A stretch of DNA of 64,000 nt from Diphasiastrum complanatum (GCA_029204225.1 CM055097.1:32082802-32146801), one strand, 5' to 3'. Shown: positions 1 to 12,051, counted from the first letter of the stretch. Notes: generated by a model not told the origin, from the sequence alone. Made by a program: numbers and translations.

Positions 1-1350
1 AGATGAAACTGGGCGTATAGTTTGGGAGGTTGTTAAACGAGTCCTTGTCACACAATTTAAACCGCGAAAGTTTATGGAAGACCCTTTTTTACTTTTAAGT
101 AAAATTAAAATGGGAAAGAGGGAAATGGTTCAAGATTACATTGAACAGGTGAAACGCCTCATATCTGAGTGCAAACATGAGCTGATTAACAAAAATGCCA
201 TGATTATGTGATTTTTGTCAGGTCTACCTAAACGGATCAAACATGAGTTGAAACGCCATAATGAGTATGCACTCTTGCAAAATGCTATGGACGATGCAAT
301 CTGGGAGGAGGATGAAGATTGATGAGCCGAATATCAGTATGTTTCCTTACACAGCAGGGCAAACTACTATGACATCCACCACTATTGCATCAACGAATGC
401 CAATGCTACTGCAGAAATGATGCTCAATGAGTTCGAGAAAATTGGGAAGAATCAACAGAAACAGATGGAAAAGTTGCAGTCGCAATATGATGAGAATATC
501 AAAGCATTCGAAGATTTCCACGGAAAAGCGAACAAGAAACCTAAAAAGTTTGCGAAGACTTTTCCTACGAGGAAAAATATTTGGTGTTCTATTTGCACAA
601 GAAATCACACAGTGAATGAGTGTCCTCAATTAAAAAGACGAATGGAAATCAGTGTTTGCCATTTGTGTAATTTGCCTGATCATGAGAATGCTTTTTGCAA
701 ATTTAACCCTCGGATAATTCAACAATGATATGCCCAAATGGGATATCGAGAACCACAGTATGGAGGAAATCCAGCAGCTAGACCTTGACAATCTGCTCTT
801 GGATACCCAGAATGTTTAGCCTTACCTGCCCCACCAAAACACTCCGCTCCTCCTGCCAATTTGATGGAACCAGAACCTTACGAAAGTGCTGAGGAATGGA
901 ACTATGGTACTGTTCAAGAAGGTGGATTTTCATAGCAGTACACTATTTATGCTACCGCTCAACAACAAGCCTCTAGGAATTGGACCAGAGCACCACTTGG
1001 ATGCTTTGCATGTGGAGAAAATCACAGAGTTGCAGAATGTCCAAATAAAAAAAATTTTGTACTATTATGTCGTGACTGCGGTTATGGGCATTGCTATAAA
1101 GTCTGTCCAGCAAGACCAATGCCACCACCAGCTATAGCACCTGTAAATTTGATAACAATCAAGCGAAGACCAATAGCTCAACATAAACCAAGTGCACCGT
1201 TGATGGTGGTCATCAGAGCACGAAGCAGAAAGAATTAGTCATGGATCCAGTACCTGCTGATTCTATACCATTGAACGATACACCAACAACATTGGGAGTC
1301 TATCCAAATCCTCATGCGAAAAACCGAAGATATCAGGATATGAGACAGTG
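1..1350 (+). pseudogene. Ty3/gypsy gag, 5' part, interrupted
   Basis: Retrotransposon capsid gene, already open at the window's left edge and broken by stops and frameshifts. The first 300 bases read as a gag capsid segment (…KMGKREMVQDYIEQVKRLI…, …FLSGLPKRIKHELK…), with a TGA at about 209. A second frame (about 318-725) carries two zinc knuckles: WCSICTRNHTVNEC with a three-residue spacer before His, then CHLCNLPDHENAFC. A third stretch (about 880-1239) carries CFACGENHRVAEC and CRDCGYGHCYKVC. Four Cys-His knuckles is more than the one or two usual in gypsy gag. Reading stops being retroelement-like at 1350, where another LTR element is inserted. The continuation resumes at 10642. Confidence 0.8.
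1346..1350. repeat. Target-site duplication, left copy
   Basis: CAGTG directly before the LTR's TGTTAG. The same five bases follow the other end of the element at 10637-10641. Confidence 0.9.
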
Positions 1351-3369
1351 TGTTAGTCAATATTTTCGCATGGAAAATCGCACTAATATTGAAGTCTAAA
1401 TTTGCAATAATTAAAAAAATCGGCATGTAAAATCCAGTTATTAGAGAAAATTTGGCACAAATTTGCCTTAGAATTGGGTCCCAACCCACCCTAAAGTGGC
1501 TAGACACAGTTTAAAAGTAAGAAACTGACTTTCGAAAAAACCATCAAAGATATTTTGTGGTCAAGTTTTGTAAGACCGAGCCAAAAGTGCCGGTCCACCT
1601 AGAATTGGGTCCCAGCCCGCCCTAAATGAGGCTAGAGCAGATTTTGCGGCCTTAGAAATAGCCAGTAAATATTTTACGGCTTTTCACAAAAGTGGCCAAT
1701 TGCTCGTTGATCTTTGAAGGAGATTTTTTTGGAAGATTCAATCGCACTTCTAATTGCCAATTAATCGCACTTCCGCTGAGGTGACCATCGCTGTTGTCAG
1801 AGAATCATTATTGGAAAACCACAAGTCGTGTTGCTGCCAGATTGCTATAGCCAGTACCCCATCACATTTTCCAGATGAACGATACTTCTAGCCTGTGATG
1901 CTGTGGAAGAATAAGTGTTTTTGATGGTACACTTCTGTGGTAGTTTTATAGCCATAATCATGAAGAGATGACAACAGCTGCGCCACTGGCAGGTTGGAAG
2001 CATTCAATAAAAATTCCAACGGTAGCGAGACGGACATTAAACGAGCTGTTTTTGTTGTGCTGCAGCTGTGTTTGCCTATAATTACCAAGCAAGATTAGTT
2101 CTAGATGAAACTTCTGGTGACATCATCAACCAAGGAGAACATTTAGAATCATGATGCTCAGTCCAACAAGTATACACGACAGATTCTTTGTTTTGATATG
2201 TAAAAGTTCAGAAATTCTGAACAAATGTTTGCAGTGGTTTGAATCATTCAATAGGAGCTCCACTTGAAAATTGCTGAGAATTGATTGCGTCGTTACCACA
2301 AACAGAGAATTGATTGAGTGTGAATTCTGTTCTGTTGCTCATTCATCGTTGGCAGAGAGCAATTGGATGCAAAGGCTTCTCATTCTTCATCGCTGCCAAT
2401 TGTTCTCTATCCTTCCCCTTGACTCCATCTCTAGGAGGCCCAGAATTGATAATATCACGGTTTGCCGAAATCTCATGACTTGGGGCTCTTGCGGCATATC
2501 GGCTTTCCCTTTCACATGAGGTACTATTTTATCTTTAATCTTGTCATATTTCTATAAAAGGCATATTGAATGCTCTGTTTTGTACCTTGATTTTAGCATT
2601 GTTGAAAGTGGTGACCCGTATTGATTTTTTCCACTACTAAAACACATGTGAACCGTCTTTGATGCTATTGCATAGAATCAAGTCATAATCGAGATTGATC
2701 ACTGATAGGACATTCTCATTATTGCTTATGGTTTCTTTTTGGGTTCACATCCATTTTAAACAATCATTATCAATGCATTGCATGAAGTGTTCATGATGGG
2801 TCGAATTGGTAAACCTGACCTCTTTGAGATACAAGAGCGGGCAGTCCATCCAACATGGCCGAAATACGCCACCTGGGTTAGAATTCACTAGTCACACCTG
2901 CCATTGGTACTGTCTAGTGAAATACCTAGACCTGACGGTCGGTGAAAATACCACCGCCGATCAAACAAGGCGGTGTGTATAACTTGCACCCCACGAGCAC
3001 ATCATAGGCAATAAATCGGTTTCAAGCCCATGAAGTATTTTTACTAGCTGCAAGCCGAATTCAATGGGGAGAGAGATATTAGTGAGATCCTAGCACGAAT
3101 TAGCAATCAAAAGTTTTTACGGGACCGTGACCCAGCTCATGAATCATTGCATTGAAAGTTCTAGAACCCCCTCCTTACAGTCATACTTTTGAGATCCTAG
3201 AAAACTCTCATTGGCCTAGGAGCATGGGGTAAAAGAGGAAGCCCCCAGGATTGGATGTGGCAGGTCCTCTGTTGCTCACGTAGGGCATAACCACCATCAG
3301 TAGTGGTGCCTCTTGACCCTTTTAAAACTTTTTGGCTGGACCAATCCCCTGCCGAAAAAGGCCCTAAAA
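1351..3369 (+). repeat. 5' LTR of the gag-only element
   Basis: Begins TGTTAG. The end reads CTAAAA where the 3' LTR has CTAACA, so the terminal CA has mutated. It is about 2.0 kb and aligns base by base with 8823-10636, for example the shared stretches around 1435-1510 and 8920-8995. It carries about 213 bases (roughly 2029-2241) that the 3' copy lacks. The small open frame at 2271-2519 recurs in the 3' LTR and is not a gene. Confidence 0.88.
2553..2560 (+). promoter_or_regulatory. LTR TATA box (TATAAAAG)
   Basis: TATAAAAG is conserved in both LTRs (second copy at about 9814-9821) and lies in the right half of the LTR, as expected for the U3/R start site. Confidence 0.6.
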
Positions 3370-3800
3370 TTGGTGCATCTGTCGGGAGGAATTTGACAAG
3401 GAGCTATTGTTTGAATGGCGATTAATTATATGTGGAGCTATAAACGGTATGACTTAGCCATTTATGATCACTGGTATTATTTGGCCTGCCAGACGCCTAA
3501 CATTGGTGCGTCTACCAGGAGGAATTTGATAATGGGCTATTGTTTGAAGGGCGATTATCTATACATATGGTTGTGAATTGTATGGATTAGCCATTTGTGG
3601 GTTGCTTATGTTATTTGACCTGCCAGATGCTTAACATTGGTGTGTCTGCGAGGAGTGACTTGATAAGAGAATATTGCTTGGAGAGTAGTCATGCTAGCAA
3701 TGATCCACAAATTTCATGTGTCTCGAATTGTATGTGTTGAGAATGATTATGTTGTTTAGACCTTCAGCCGCACACTAAAACCTTAGTGCGAGCTACTTGA
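3370..3800 (+). repeat. Tandem repeat of the LTR-end/PBS module
   Basis: Three diverged units of about 133 bases start at 3370, 3503 and 3637, with a weak fourth near 3783. Each starts TTGGTGYRTCT and the first two end in a CTAACA or TTAACA string that mimics the LTR terminus. The junction of LTR end and PBS is therefore copied in tandem down the leader. Confidence 0.75.
3371..3386 (+). other. Primer-binding site, tRNA-Asp-like
   Basis: TGGTGCATCTGTCGGG begins one base after the 5' LTR. The TGG start pairs with the CCA of a tRNA 3' end, and the TGTCGGG core resembles the tRNA-Asp site known from Athila/Tat gypsy elements. The middle bases differ, so the primer is not certain. Confidence 0.6.
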
Positions 3801-4383
3801 GTAGTGTCGAATGATATTTTGAAAGAGAATTATTAGGTCAGAGTGGTTAGCATCGCACAAAGATGTGTGTTGATCCCACAAAGAGAGTGACAAGGGTTGT
3901 GCATCAACCCGCCAAAGGATTATTCGTAGGATGAAATCTGAGGTTGTCTGGATTTGAGATATCACATGCATTCTTATTGGATCTAATGAGGGCCTCTTAC
4001 CTCAACATGATAAAGCTTTTGGTTGGATTATGAAAGCTCTTGTGATACCCATTGCTAGAAGAGAGTGTGGTCCAATGGTTAGGATAGTGTCATCCAAGCA
4101 ATAGAGCCAGATTCCCTCGATAGGAGATCATAAACCATCATTACAAAGATGTTAGTTATGAGACCAATCTAGCATGATTGTGCCATTCTTGGCATTCAAC
4201 TGACCCAATCTTGCTATCATGGGGGGCTTTCACTCATTAGTTGTGTGGTTTCTCTCTTGGATGTGGGAGTTACTAGTGGACCCACCCAATGAAGAAGTAC
4301 ACTTTGTTGATCGAGGATCATCCCAAACTAGAGACAACGAAGGATTCTGTACTGGTTGGTATGGGGCCATAGGCGATGATTAA
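3801..4383 (+). other. Untranslated leader of the gag-only element
   Basis: No coding frame. Two stretches (about 3834-3880 and 4061-4130) resemble decayed tRNA sequence, with TGGTTAGCA/TGGTTAGGAT boxes and later TTGATCCC-type boxes. Confidence 0.4.
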
Positions 4384-5752
4384 ATGCCCACTCTAAAATT
4401 AGACGACCAAGGACCTCTCTATGAGCTCAATAGACTGACAAATATATATGAGATGATGACAGAAGAAGAACTAGTTGAAACCATAGACACATTTCTAGGG
4501 ACCTTTGATTTAAATAAGGCTAAAAGAGAAGATCTTATGTTAACAACACTAGATACGATAGATCCTGAAGAAAAGCATGTTATGGTGGAAGGAGGGTGGC
4601 CAAAGACCCACCTCTCTTCCCCTCAAAAGTTGTAGAGACTCGAGAATAGTTACCACAAGACCTCACAACGCCAATTCTTCTTGAAGATCGAGAAGATATT
4701 ACAACCGATCTGGAAATAGGGATGAAGAGGCCAGAGCCCAATGAGGTGGCAGGTGATAAAGTAGTAAGTGAGGAAGAGACGGTAGGTGATGACATAGTGT
4801 CAGAATGGAAAACAATGAATGAAAGTGAGGTTGAGTTAGATATGGATCTCGATCAAGCAGATCGTGATGATCATAACATAAACGAAGAAGTCTTAGCTGA
4901 AGTTGACGATCGAGCTCAAGCACCAACTGTGCAAACACCTGATTCTATACCTATCACACCGGTGACAAGGAGAGTCACTCAGCCAATAGATTTTCCTGAT
5001 GACACCAAGGAGTACCTAGTATAGTAGGCTCCCTACTGCAATTCCACGGAAACAATGATGAAGATGCCCATGAACATCTCGAAGATTTTGAGACACTAAT
5101 GGTTGTTGACGCAGTTGGGAATCCGGCCCATAGGATGTAGTTATTTTCCACAAATCTGGCAGGAGAAGCCAGGCGTTGGTACTATAATTAACCCAAAGCT
5201 TCCGTTACAACCTGGGAAAAATTGTTCGAACTATTTTGATCAAAGTTTGGACTCAAATACAATGTCGATAGCTTGATGTTTGCTCTGACCACGATACAAC
5301 AAGAACCAAGAGAATCAGTACGCCTATATGTCAAGCGACTCAAGGAGCTCATTCGCCAATTGAACATAGGGCTAGCGACTGAGGTATCATCTCAATTAGT
5401 ACTCACCTTTTTCTTGAGGGGCCTACAACCAGCTATTCAACTAGAAGTACGCCAATTTGGGGTGACATCATTTGAAGAAGCAGTGTCTAGAGCTAGAACC
5501 ATAGAGGAGGCCTTTCTTGCTACAAATGAATGCCAAACCATCTTCTCCATAATGAAAACTGTGACCCATATGGTACCATTGAAAGAGGACACCAAACCAG
5601 TAGAATGTGATAAATCACCACATGATAGTCCCACTTTTGTAGGAGGTGTTGCACTTGCACATTCCAAGACCTTTTGCAGATATTGTAGGGAGTGTGGCCA
5701 TTCAGAGGATGGATGTTGGTCACAAGAGAATGGTTTGAATACTAGAAATTGA
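4384..5752 (+). pseudogene. gag of the gag-only LTR element
   Basis: Capsid protein gene, now broken. It opens with an acidic N-terminal segment (4384-4635) and a second very acidic block (4722-5024). A capsid domain follows from about 5038: FHGNNDEDAHEHLEDFETL, then an AGEARRWYYN and TWEKLFELF segment with several stops, then 5273-5560 in one clean frame. The zinc knuckle CRYCRECGHSEDGC (C-x2-C-x4-H-x4-C) near 5675-5720 is intact, followed by a stop at 5750. The order acidic N-terminus, capsid, knuckle is normal for gypsy-type gag. No catalytic domain follows. At least five stops or frameshifts make it non-functional in this copy. Confidence 0.75.
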
Positions 5753-7156
5753 AGGCAAGAACCGATAGGCCATGATGTCATGGATGACGAACTACTTAGA
5801 AACTACCAAACTTGAAGTCAACCGCAGATAGATTGTAGAGTGGCCTCTCAAGGTGACGTAACTAGAACGGAAGGAGAGAAGCCTCGGATAAACTTGGTAG
5901 AAACACTCATAGAAAAGAAACGGTTGAGGGTAACCCATGATAGGGTACAGACAGACATCACTAATGAAGAGTGCGAGGGAGCAAGTAAGCAGCTGATAAA
6001 CTCCAAAGACACTGAACCTAGAGACAAATCACCCTCAATAGCTACTGTTGGAATAGAAGAACCTATGACCTTGATTGGAAGCCGTATAGATGAAGAAACA
6101 ATTCTCTCAGAAGATAGTTTGAGGCCATTCCCCTTGGAATTGAGACAAACCAGAGGGATTATACTTTGAAGGAAACCTGTCAAGACCCAGTTATTCTTCA
6201 GGATTAGATAGGCTAGGATTCGAGAATGCAATCTTGCGAAGAAAGTAGTTTTTGGTGAGAAGCCCGGATCTACAAGCATACAAAGCCATGGACATCGGAT
6301 ACAGTGGGTTGGGTTAGATCTACAGTGTTATGGGCTAGTCACTCACAAAATTTTAAATAGAAAGACTGAAGTATCACAGATCGAAAAGCTTAAACAACTT
6401 TCTCAGAATAAACGAGACAAGACCAATGACAAGAGACGCCCACACGACTCAATAGGGACACTCATCCTCGAGGGGACTAGGGCAAGAGTACTGACGCTAA
6501 CCTAGAGTAGGTTATAGACAGAACCACCCAGCAAAGAGTGGATGGAAGAGTGTGATTGGCATGTGAGTCTTGGGAAGTCCACTAAGTCTAAGAAGTTTAT
6601 ATCATTCACATCTGTTGTTAATCAACAAGCCATCGGCGACCAAGCTGTACCTCATGACTAGGACAATGAAGGCGACTTTGACTATGCAAAAGTACAGGAC
6701 ATAGTATGGACAGCCTCGGTAGATTACCCCCCTAAATCTGGATCCATAGGCAGTTGTGTAATGAAGCAAGAAAACAACAAGAGCTATGAACCCCCACCTG
6801 ATGCATTTAATCAGGAATCATTTGATATCCAATGCTTATTCAAATATCAAGAACAGACAATAGATGACCACATGGGGATAAGCTTCGATATCCAGGAAAG
6901 TACTAAAACACCATATGACCCATTCTTTTGGGACGAAGAACTATACAACTACATCAGTGATGAGGAATTTAAGCATGAAGAATGCATGGCGATAGAGTAT
7001 TCCCATGAATCGAATGTCGACCTAAATCTCTTGGCCACCTATCATATACACGAACGATCGAATATGCCAAAGAAAAAAGGGGCAAACAACATTGAGGTGC
7101 AAGATAGGGTTAAAACGCATGGTGAATATCCAGACAACAAAGTGGATGTTGGATAG
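5753..7156 (+). pseudogene. Unrecognised acidic region after gag
   Basis: Reading continues after the zinc knuckle in two open blocks, 5840-6169 and 6761-7156, with broken frame between them. The first is charged (…NLVETLIEKKRLRVTHDRV…). The second is acidic and rich in Asp, Glu and Tyr (…DPFFWDEELYNYISDEEF…). I see no D(S/T)G protease site, no YxDD and no integrase motif, so this is not a worn pol gene as far as I can read it. It may be a C-terminal extension of the gag polyprotein peculiar to this element family. The function is unknown. Confidence 0.45.
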
Positions 7157-8822
7157 ATGTGGTAAGGTGACAACAATACACCCTTATCCTTGATTTCACA
7201 TGGGGGAGTCAAGGGGTGGTATAAGTTTGACTTTACTTTGCCGATTTGGTTTTGTTATATTTTTTTTATTGATCAACATTCGATCTTGTTTTAAAATACC
7301 ACTAGAAATTTTTTTTTGTTTGTTTCAGTATGGGATTCATTACTACTACATGGGAGATTCATAGAAACTGTAAACGGTGATCTACAGATATCTCAGTTGA
7401 CTTGACTCCATTCACTCACGCTGCATTGCATCATGTAGGCACAATGTGCTTGGTCATTTGATTGCAAGACCGTTGTCTCATGCATCCATACCCCTACATT
7501 CTGCATATACTCTGAGCTACATAGGGCATTACATATTTTCTCCTATGGGCATGAGTGTTTGATCAGAAGCATAAAAGGGAGGGTTAGAGAGGAAAAAGTG
7601 GGAACAGAAACACTACAGTGGGGTGGGGAGTTGACAATTGGAGAATTTTAGGACGTGATGGATAAAGAAAAAATCGAGAGTCTCCACATGATGGTTACAT
7701 ACAGTGAGATAACAAGCTTGAAACATCACTACTTCTTTGAGTAGTGAACCATTTGAGACAGTTGCTGAAGGAAATTTATGCTTTGTATATAAAGTCGGAT
7801 CAGATGGGATGGATGATCTGCAATGAATGTATACATTTGAATCAGTACCACCTACTGATATCAGACAACTAAGAAGATTCTTCTCCATATCCACTGATTG
7901 AAAACCATCTTTCATAAGGTCCCTACTAGGACAGAAAAAGTAAGGAAAAAGTAAAAAGAAGAAAAAGAATTTGTGGAAAGAGAGAGAAAGAAAGACTGAG
8001 AGAAAAATAAAAGAAAAAAAAGGAGAAAAAAAAAAGGACTTCAACCATCTCTATCAGACCTCGAACCAATTTGTGAGGATGAGTGATGCCTCACACATCC
8101 ATAGGAGGTGAGGACAATTTTTTCCTAATTGATTCTATAGATTGATGAAAACCAATGCTTCCTACTATTTGGTACATTAGATCGTAACAGTAAGTTGTCC
8201 TACATGGACTATTGTCACAATCTAGGGCTTGAGAGAAGATTCGGTACAGAGAGGCTAGATGGTTATTCCCTGTTGGATCGGTTCTTAGAGAGTATAAGTT
8301 GAATGTCTAAAATTAAAAAAAAGAGCTGGTAATTACCAGTCTGGACCGGTTTTAGAGTTGGGGCACTAAAGCCTCATTGCATATGCATTCACACACACAT
8401 CAATGACACGATGTTAGACACAATACTGTTGACTTGAATCCATATCATCCCATCTCCAATCTTGAGATTTGCATTTGTATATCCCTCCATGCATGGGTCC
8501 AAAAATGGGCATTGTCTTACACTGATGGGAATGGGAGCTTTGCCATTTAGGTCACAGGTGGGTTTTTGCAGGTATGAAAACACCAAATTGTTCAAAGATG
8601 TTGCGGTTAAATCCAATCTGGTTGTAGATGGATCATAAGGGCTCAATTGATGGCCTTTGGATAGGAAGCTGTTGAAGACATCCTACCAACTCACTGTGGT
8701 TAGCATAACCTAGCAAGGGTGCTGAGCCCACTAAACTTGATCCACCACCAAGAGCTGGTCTGTGAAACCAAAGACTTTGGGTCTGTCATATGGGGACCAT
8801 ACTATCTAGTGGTAGTCGCCAA
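7157..8822 (+). other. Non-coding internal region with purine-rich tract
   Basis: No gene seen. At 7930-8041 the plus strand is nearly all A and G, rich in GAAAAAG and GAGAG strings. The bases just before the 3' LTR do not form a clear polypurine tract. Confidence 0.5.
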
Positions 8823-10636
8823 TGTTAGCCGATATTTTCGCACGGAAAATTGGGCTGATATTGAAGTTTAAGTTCGCAATAATTAAAAAAACCGGCATGT
8901 AAAATCCGATTATTAGAGAAAAATTGGCACAAATTTGCCTTAGAATTGGGTCCCAGCCCGCCCTAAAGTGGCTAGACACAGTTTAAAAGTAAGAAACCGA
9001 CTTTCAAAAAAACCGTCAAAAATATTTTGTGGTCAAGTTTTGTAAGACCGAGCCAAAAGTGCCCGTTCGCCTAGAATTGGGTCCCAGCCTGCCCTAAATG
9101 AGGCTAGAGCAAATTTTGCGGCCTTAGAATGGCCGGTAAATATTTTACGGCTTTTCACAAAAGTGGCCAATTGCTCGCTGATTTCTGAAGGAGATTTTTT
9201 GGAAGATTCAATCGCACTTCTAATTGCCAATTAATCGCACTTCCGCTGAGGTGACCATCGCTGTTGTTAGAGAATCATTATTGGAAAACCATCAAGTCGT
9301 GCTGCTGCCAGATTGCTACAGCTAGTACCCCATCACATTTTCCAGATGAACGATACTTCTAGCCTGTGATTTGGTGGAAGAATAAGTAGTGTTGTTGATA
9401 GTACACTTCTGTGGTAGTTTTATAACCATAATCATGAAGAGATAACAATAGCTGCGCCACTGGTAGGTTGGAAGCATTCAATAAAAAATCCAACAGTAGC
9501 GCAATCATTCAATAGGAGCTCCACTTGAAAATCGCTAAGAATTGATTCCATCGTTACCACGGACAGAGAATTGATTGAGTGTGAATTCTGTTCTGCTATT
9601 CATTCATCGTTGGCAGAGAGCAATTGGATGCAAAGGCTTCTCATTCTTCATCGTTGCCAGTTGCTCTCTATCCTTTCCCTTGACTCCATCTCTAGGAGGC
9701 CCGGAATTGACAATATCACGGTTTGCCGAAAACTCATGACTTGGGGCTCTTGCGACATATCGGCTTTCCCTTTCACATGAGGTACTATTTTATCTTTAAT
9801 TTTGTCATATTTCTATAAAAGGCATATTGGATGCTCTGTTTTATACCTTGATTTTAGCATTGTTGAAAGTGGTGACCCGTATCGATTTTTTCCACTACTA
9901 AAACACATGTGAATCGTCTTTGATGCTATTGCATAGAATCAAGTCATAATCGAGATTGAACACTGATAGGACATTCTCATTATTGCTTATGGTTTCTTTT
10001 TGGATTCACATCCATTTTAAACAATCATCATCAATGCATTGCATGAAGTGTTCATGACGGGTCGAATTGGTAAACCCGACCTCTTTGAAATACAAGAGCG
10101 GGCAGTCCACCCAACATGGCCGAAATACGCCACCTGGGTTAGGAGTCACTAGTCACACCCACCGTTGACACTGTCTAGTGAAATACCTAGACCCGACAGT
10201 TGGTGAAAAATACCACTGCCGACCAAACAAGGCGGTGTGTATAACTTGCACCCCACGAGCACATCATAGGCAGTAAATTGGTTTCAAGCCCATGTAGTAT
10301 TTTTACTAGCTGCAAGCCGAATTCAATGGGGAGAGAGATATTAGTGAGATCTTAGCACGAATTAGCAATCAAAAGTTTTTACGGGACCGTGACCCTAGAA
10401 AGCTCATGAATCATTGCATCAAAAGTTCTAGAACCCCCTCCTTACAGTCATACTTCTGAGAGCCTGTAAAACTCTCATTGGCTTAGGAGCACGAGGTAAC
10501 AGAGAAAGCCCCCATGATTGGATGTGGTAGGTCCTCTGTTGCTCATGTAGGGCATAGCCACCATCAGTAGTGGTGCCCCTTGACCCTTTTAGGACTTTTT
10601 GGCTGGACCAATCCCCTGTCGAAAAAGGCCCTAACA
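8823..10636 (+). repeat. 3' LTR of the gag-only element
   Basis: Begins TGTTAG and ends CTAACA. About 1.8 kb, highly similar to 1351-3369 but about 213 bases shorter in the middle. Followed by the target duplication CAGTG. Confidence 0.9.
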
Positions 10637-10641
10637 CAGTG
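10637..10641. repeat. Target-site duplication, right copy
   Basis: CAGTG, identical to 1346-1350. The interrupted gypsy reading frame resumes directly after it. Confidence 0.9.
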
Positions 10642-11460
10642 GATTAAACATCTGCAAGAAGAATAGGAGCTTGAAATTGCTAAAGCAACAACAGAAGCTC
10701 GTTTTTCACCATTGCAGCCACCAAGAAATTCACGTATAGATATGAATGATCAGTTGCATAATCATGAAGAACCCTTCAAGTTCACTGAACCGGAAGCACC
10801 GCAAACAGAACTGCTCATGAATATTTTGTCTAGTAAGACAAATATTTCATTGGGAGAGTTTCTAAAGTTGGTGCCAAAAGCAAAAGAAGTCTTAGCGCGA
10901 AAGTTAGCTCAAAAAGAACCAAAAGTCCATCAAGAGCCACTTTTTTGTGCTAGATTTGAAGATTCTAATGAAGTACTCCATGTTGGAGCCGCTTGGGAAA
11001 GTGAACAAAAGAATATCACTCCACCAATACAACATAGTCAAGTTCCTAAGGAAGCAGCTGTGATAGATGGCGGTTAAAGACTTAACCTGATTTCTACAAA
11101 CTATGTGCAAAATGGGGCCTTACAAAGATCAAGCCTGCTACTTTTGCCATTAAGCTAGCTGATCAAACGACAGTTCATCCGCGAGGAATGGTTGAAGATA
11201 TACCTGTCAGAATTGCGGGAGTATAGTTCGTCATTACTTTCGTAGTAATGGACTTACTAGAAGCACCAAATGTCTACCGAGTTCTATTGGGACGTCCATG
11301 ATTACGAGTTGCGCAAGTAATTCATAACCGGGGTATCGGAAAAATCACTTTTGAAAATCGTGAATGTGTAGTTATAATTGATCCTACAACTTGGACTATC
11401 AAACTAGTGGTTCAAAAAGAAGATGACGATTCGTCAACAATGGATCATACTTGTGACCGT
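10642..11460 (+). pseudogene. Ty3/gypsy gag-protease junction and protease
   Basis: Right half of the split gypsy polyprotein. A linker (about 10712-11077) leads to an aspartic protease. The catalytic triplet reads IDGG at about 11065-11076, a D-G-G variant of the usual D-(S/T)-G. Then come a stop, LNLIS, a flap-like segment (KLADQTTVHPRG) and the C-terminal LLGRP signature near 11290, followed by stops. This enzyme would cut the gag-pol polyprotein. Stops at the active site and after LLGRP show it is dead. It pairs with the gag at 1-1350. Confidence 0.7.
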
Positions 11461-12051
11461 CAAATTTGGGAGTTCATTACGATTCTCAAACAGCTACTGT
11501 CAACTGGAATGAAGCTCTTGCAACGCTTGATTGTACAGTAGGATACATGTGTCAACAAGATAATCAATCAGATTTGAGCGGGATTTTTTTATTAGATCGA
11601 ACTTTGGATACACCAATCACGTTTCCACTGAATGTGCTAAATGTAGTCTGGTTGAAGATGATCTCATACCTGTGAGTCATGCCTTGACTTACGATGACAA
11701 TGCAGAACTTATGGATGAGCAGATTCTCAATCATATGGATCTGACCAAATTTGGAGTGCATAATGTTCCTGATGAACCAACAATAAAACCGCCTAAAGCA
11801 GTTATATTGAAAGAAGATAGGATCACAGGATTGATGACGAAGAAACAAGCTAAGCAACATTAGAATACGGTCCTGAAATGGGAAAATCCTCCTCAAAAGA
11901 TTGATTCAAAGAATGTGCCACCCTTACTAGATAATGGCCCGAGGATGATTCTACAAGTCAGAATTCTAGCAAGACATCATCGTCTCGGAAGTCATCACCT
12001 CCACGATCAATTCTTGCTAAGAAGGCTAAGTGAAGATCCAAGACAAGTTCT
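11461..12051 (+). pseudogene. Gypsy protease-RT linker, decayed
   Basis: Several short open pieces (for example 11672-11863) with no domain I recognise lie between the protease and RT of the same element. Read as polyprotein linker. Confidence 0.45.

Larger units (their letters stand above)
1351..10636 (+). mobile_element. Gag-only LTR retrotransposon inserted in a gypsy element
   Basis: A complete non-autonomous LTR element of about 9.3 kb. It starts TGTTAG, ends CTAACA and is flanked by the 5-bp duplication CAGTG. The two LTRs (1351-3369 and 8823-10636) are near-identical over long stretches in the same orientation. Between them lie a primer-binding site, a broken gag with capsid and one zinc knuckle, and about 1.7 kb without coding. 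I see no protease, RT, RNase H or integrase motif. This matches the class called TR-GAG in plants: it would need enzymes from a partner element. It sits inside the gag-pro region of a gypsy element, which resumes immediately to its right. Confidence 0.88.

Noticed and set aside
2271-2519. 82-codon ORF, repeated at 9571-9780
   Set aside because: It lies in both LTRs of the same element, differs mainly by neutral-looking changes, and has no domain; it is LTR sequence.
3834-4130. Functional tRNA genes
   Set aside because: Box-like strings are present but acceptor stems do not pair by eye; kept only as a low-interest finding.
7613-8044. 143-codon Phe/Ser-rich minus-strand ORF
   Set aside because: Antisense translation of a purine-rich tract inside the gag-only element.
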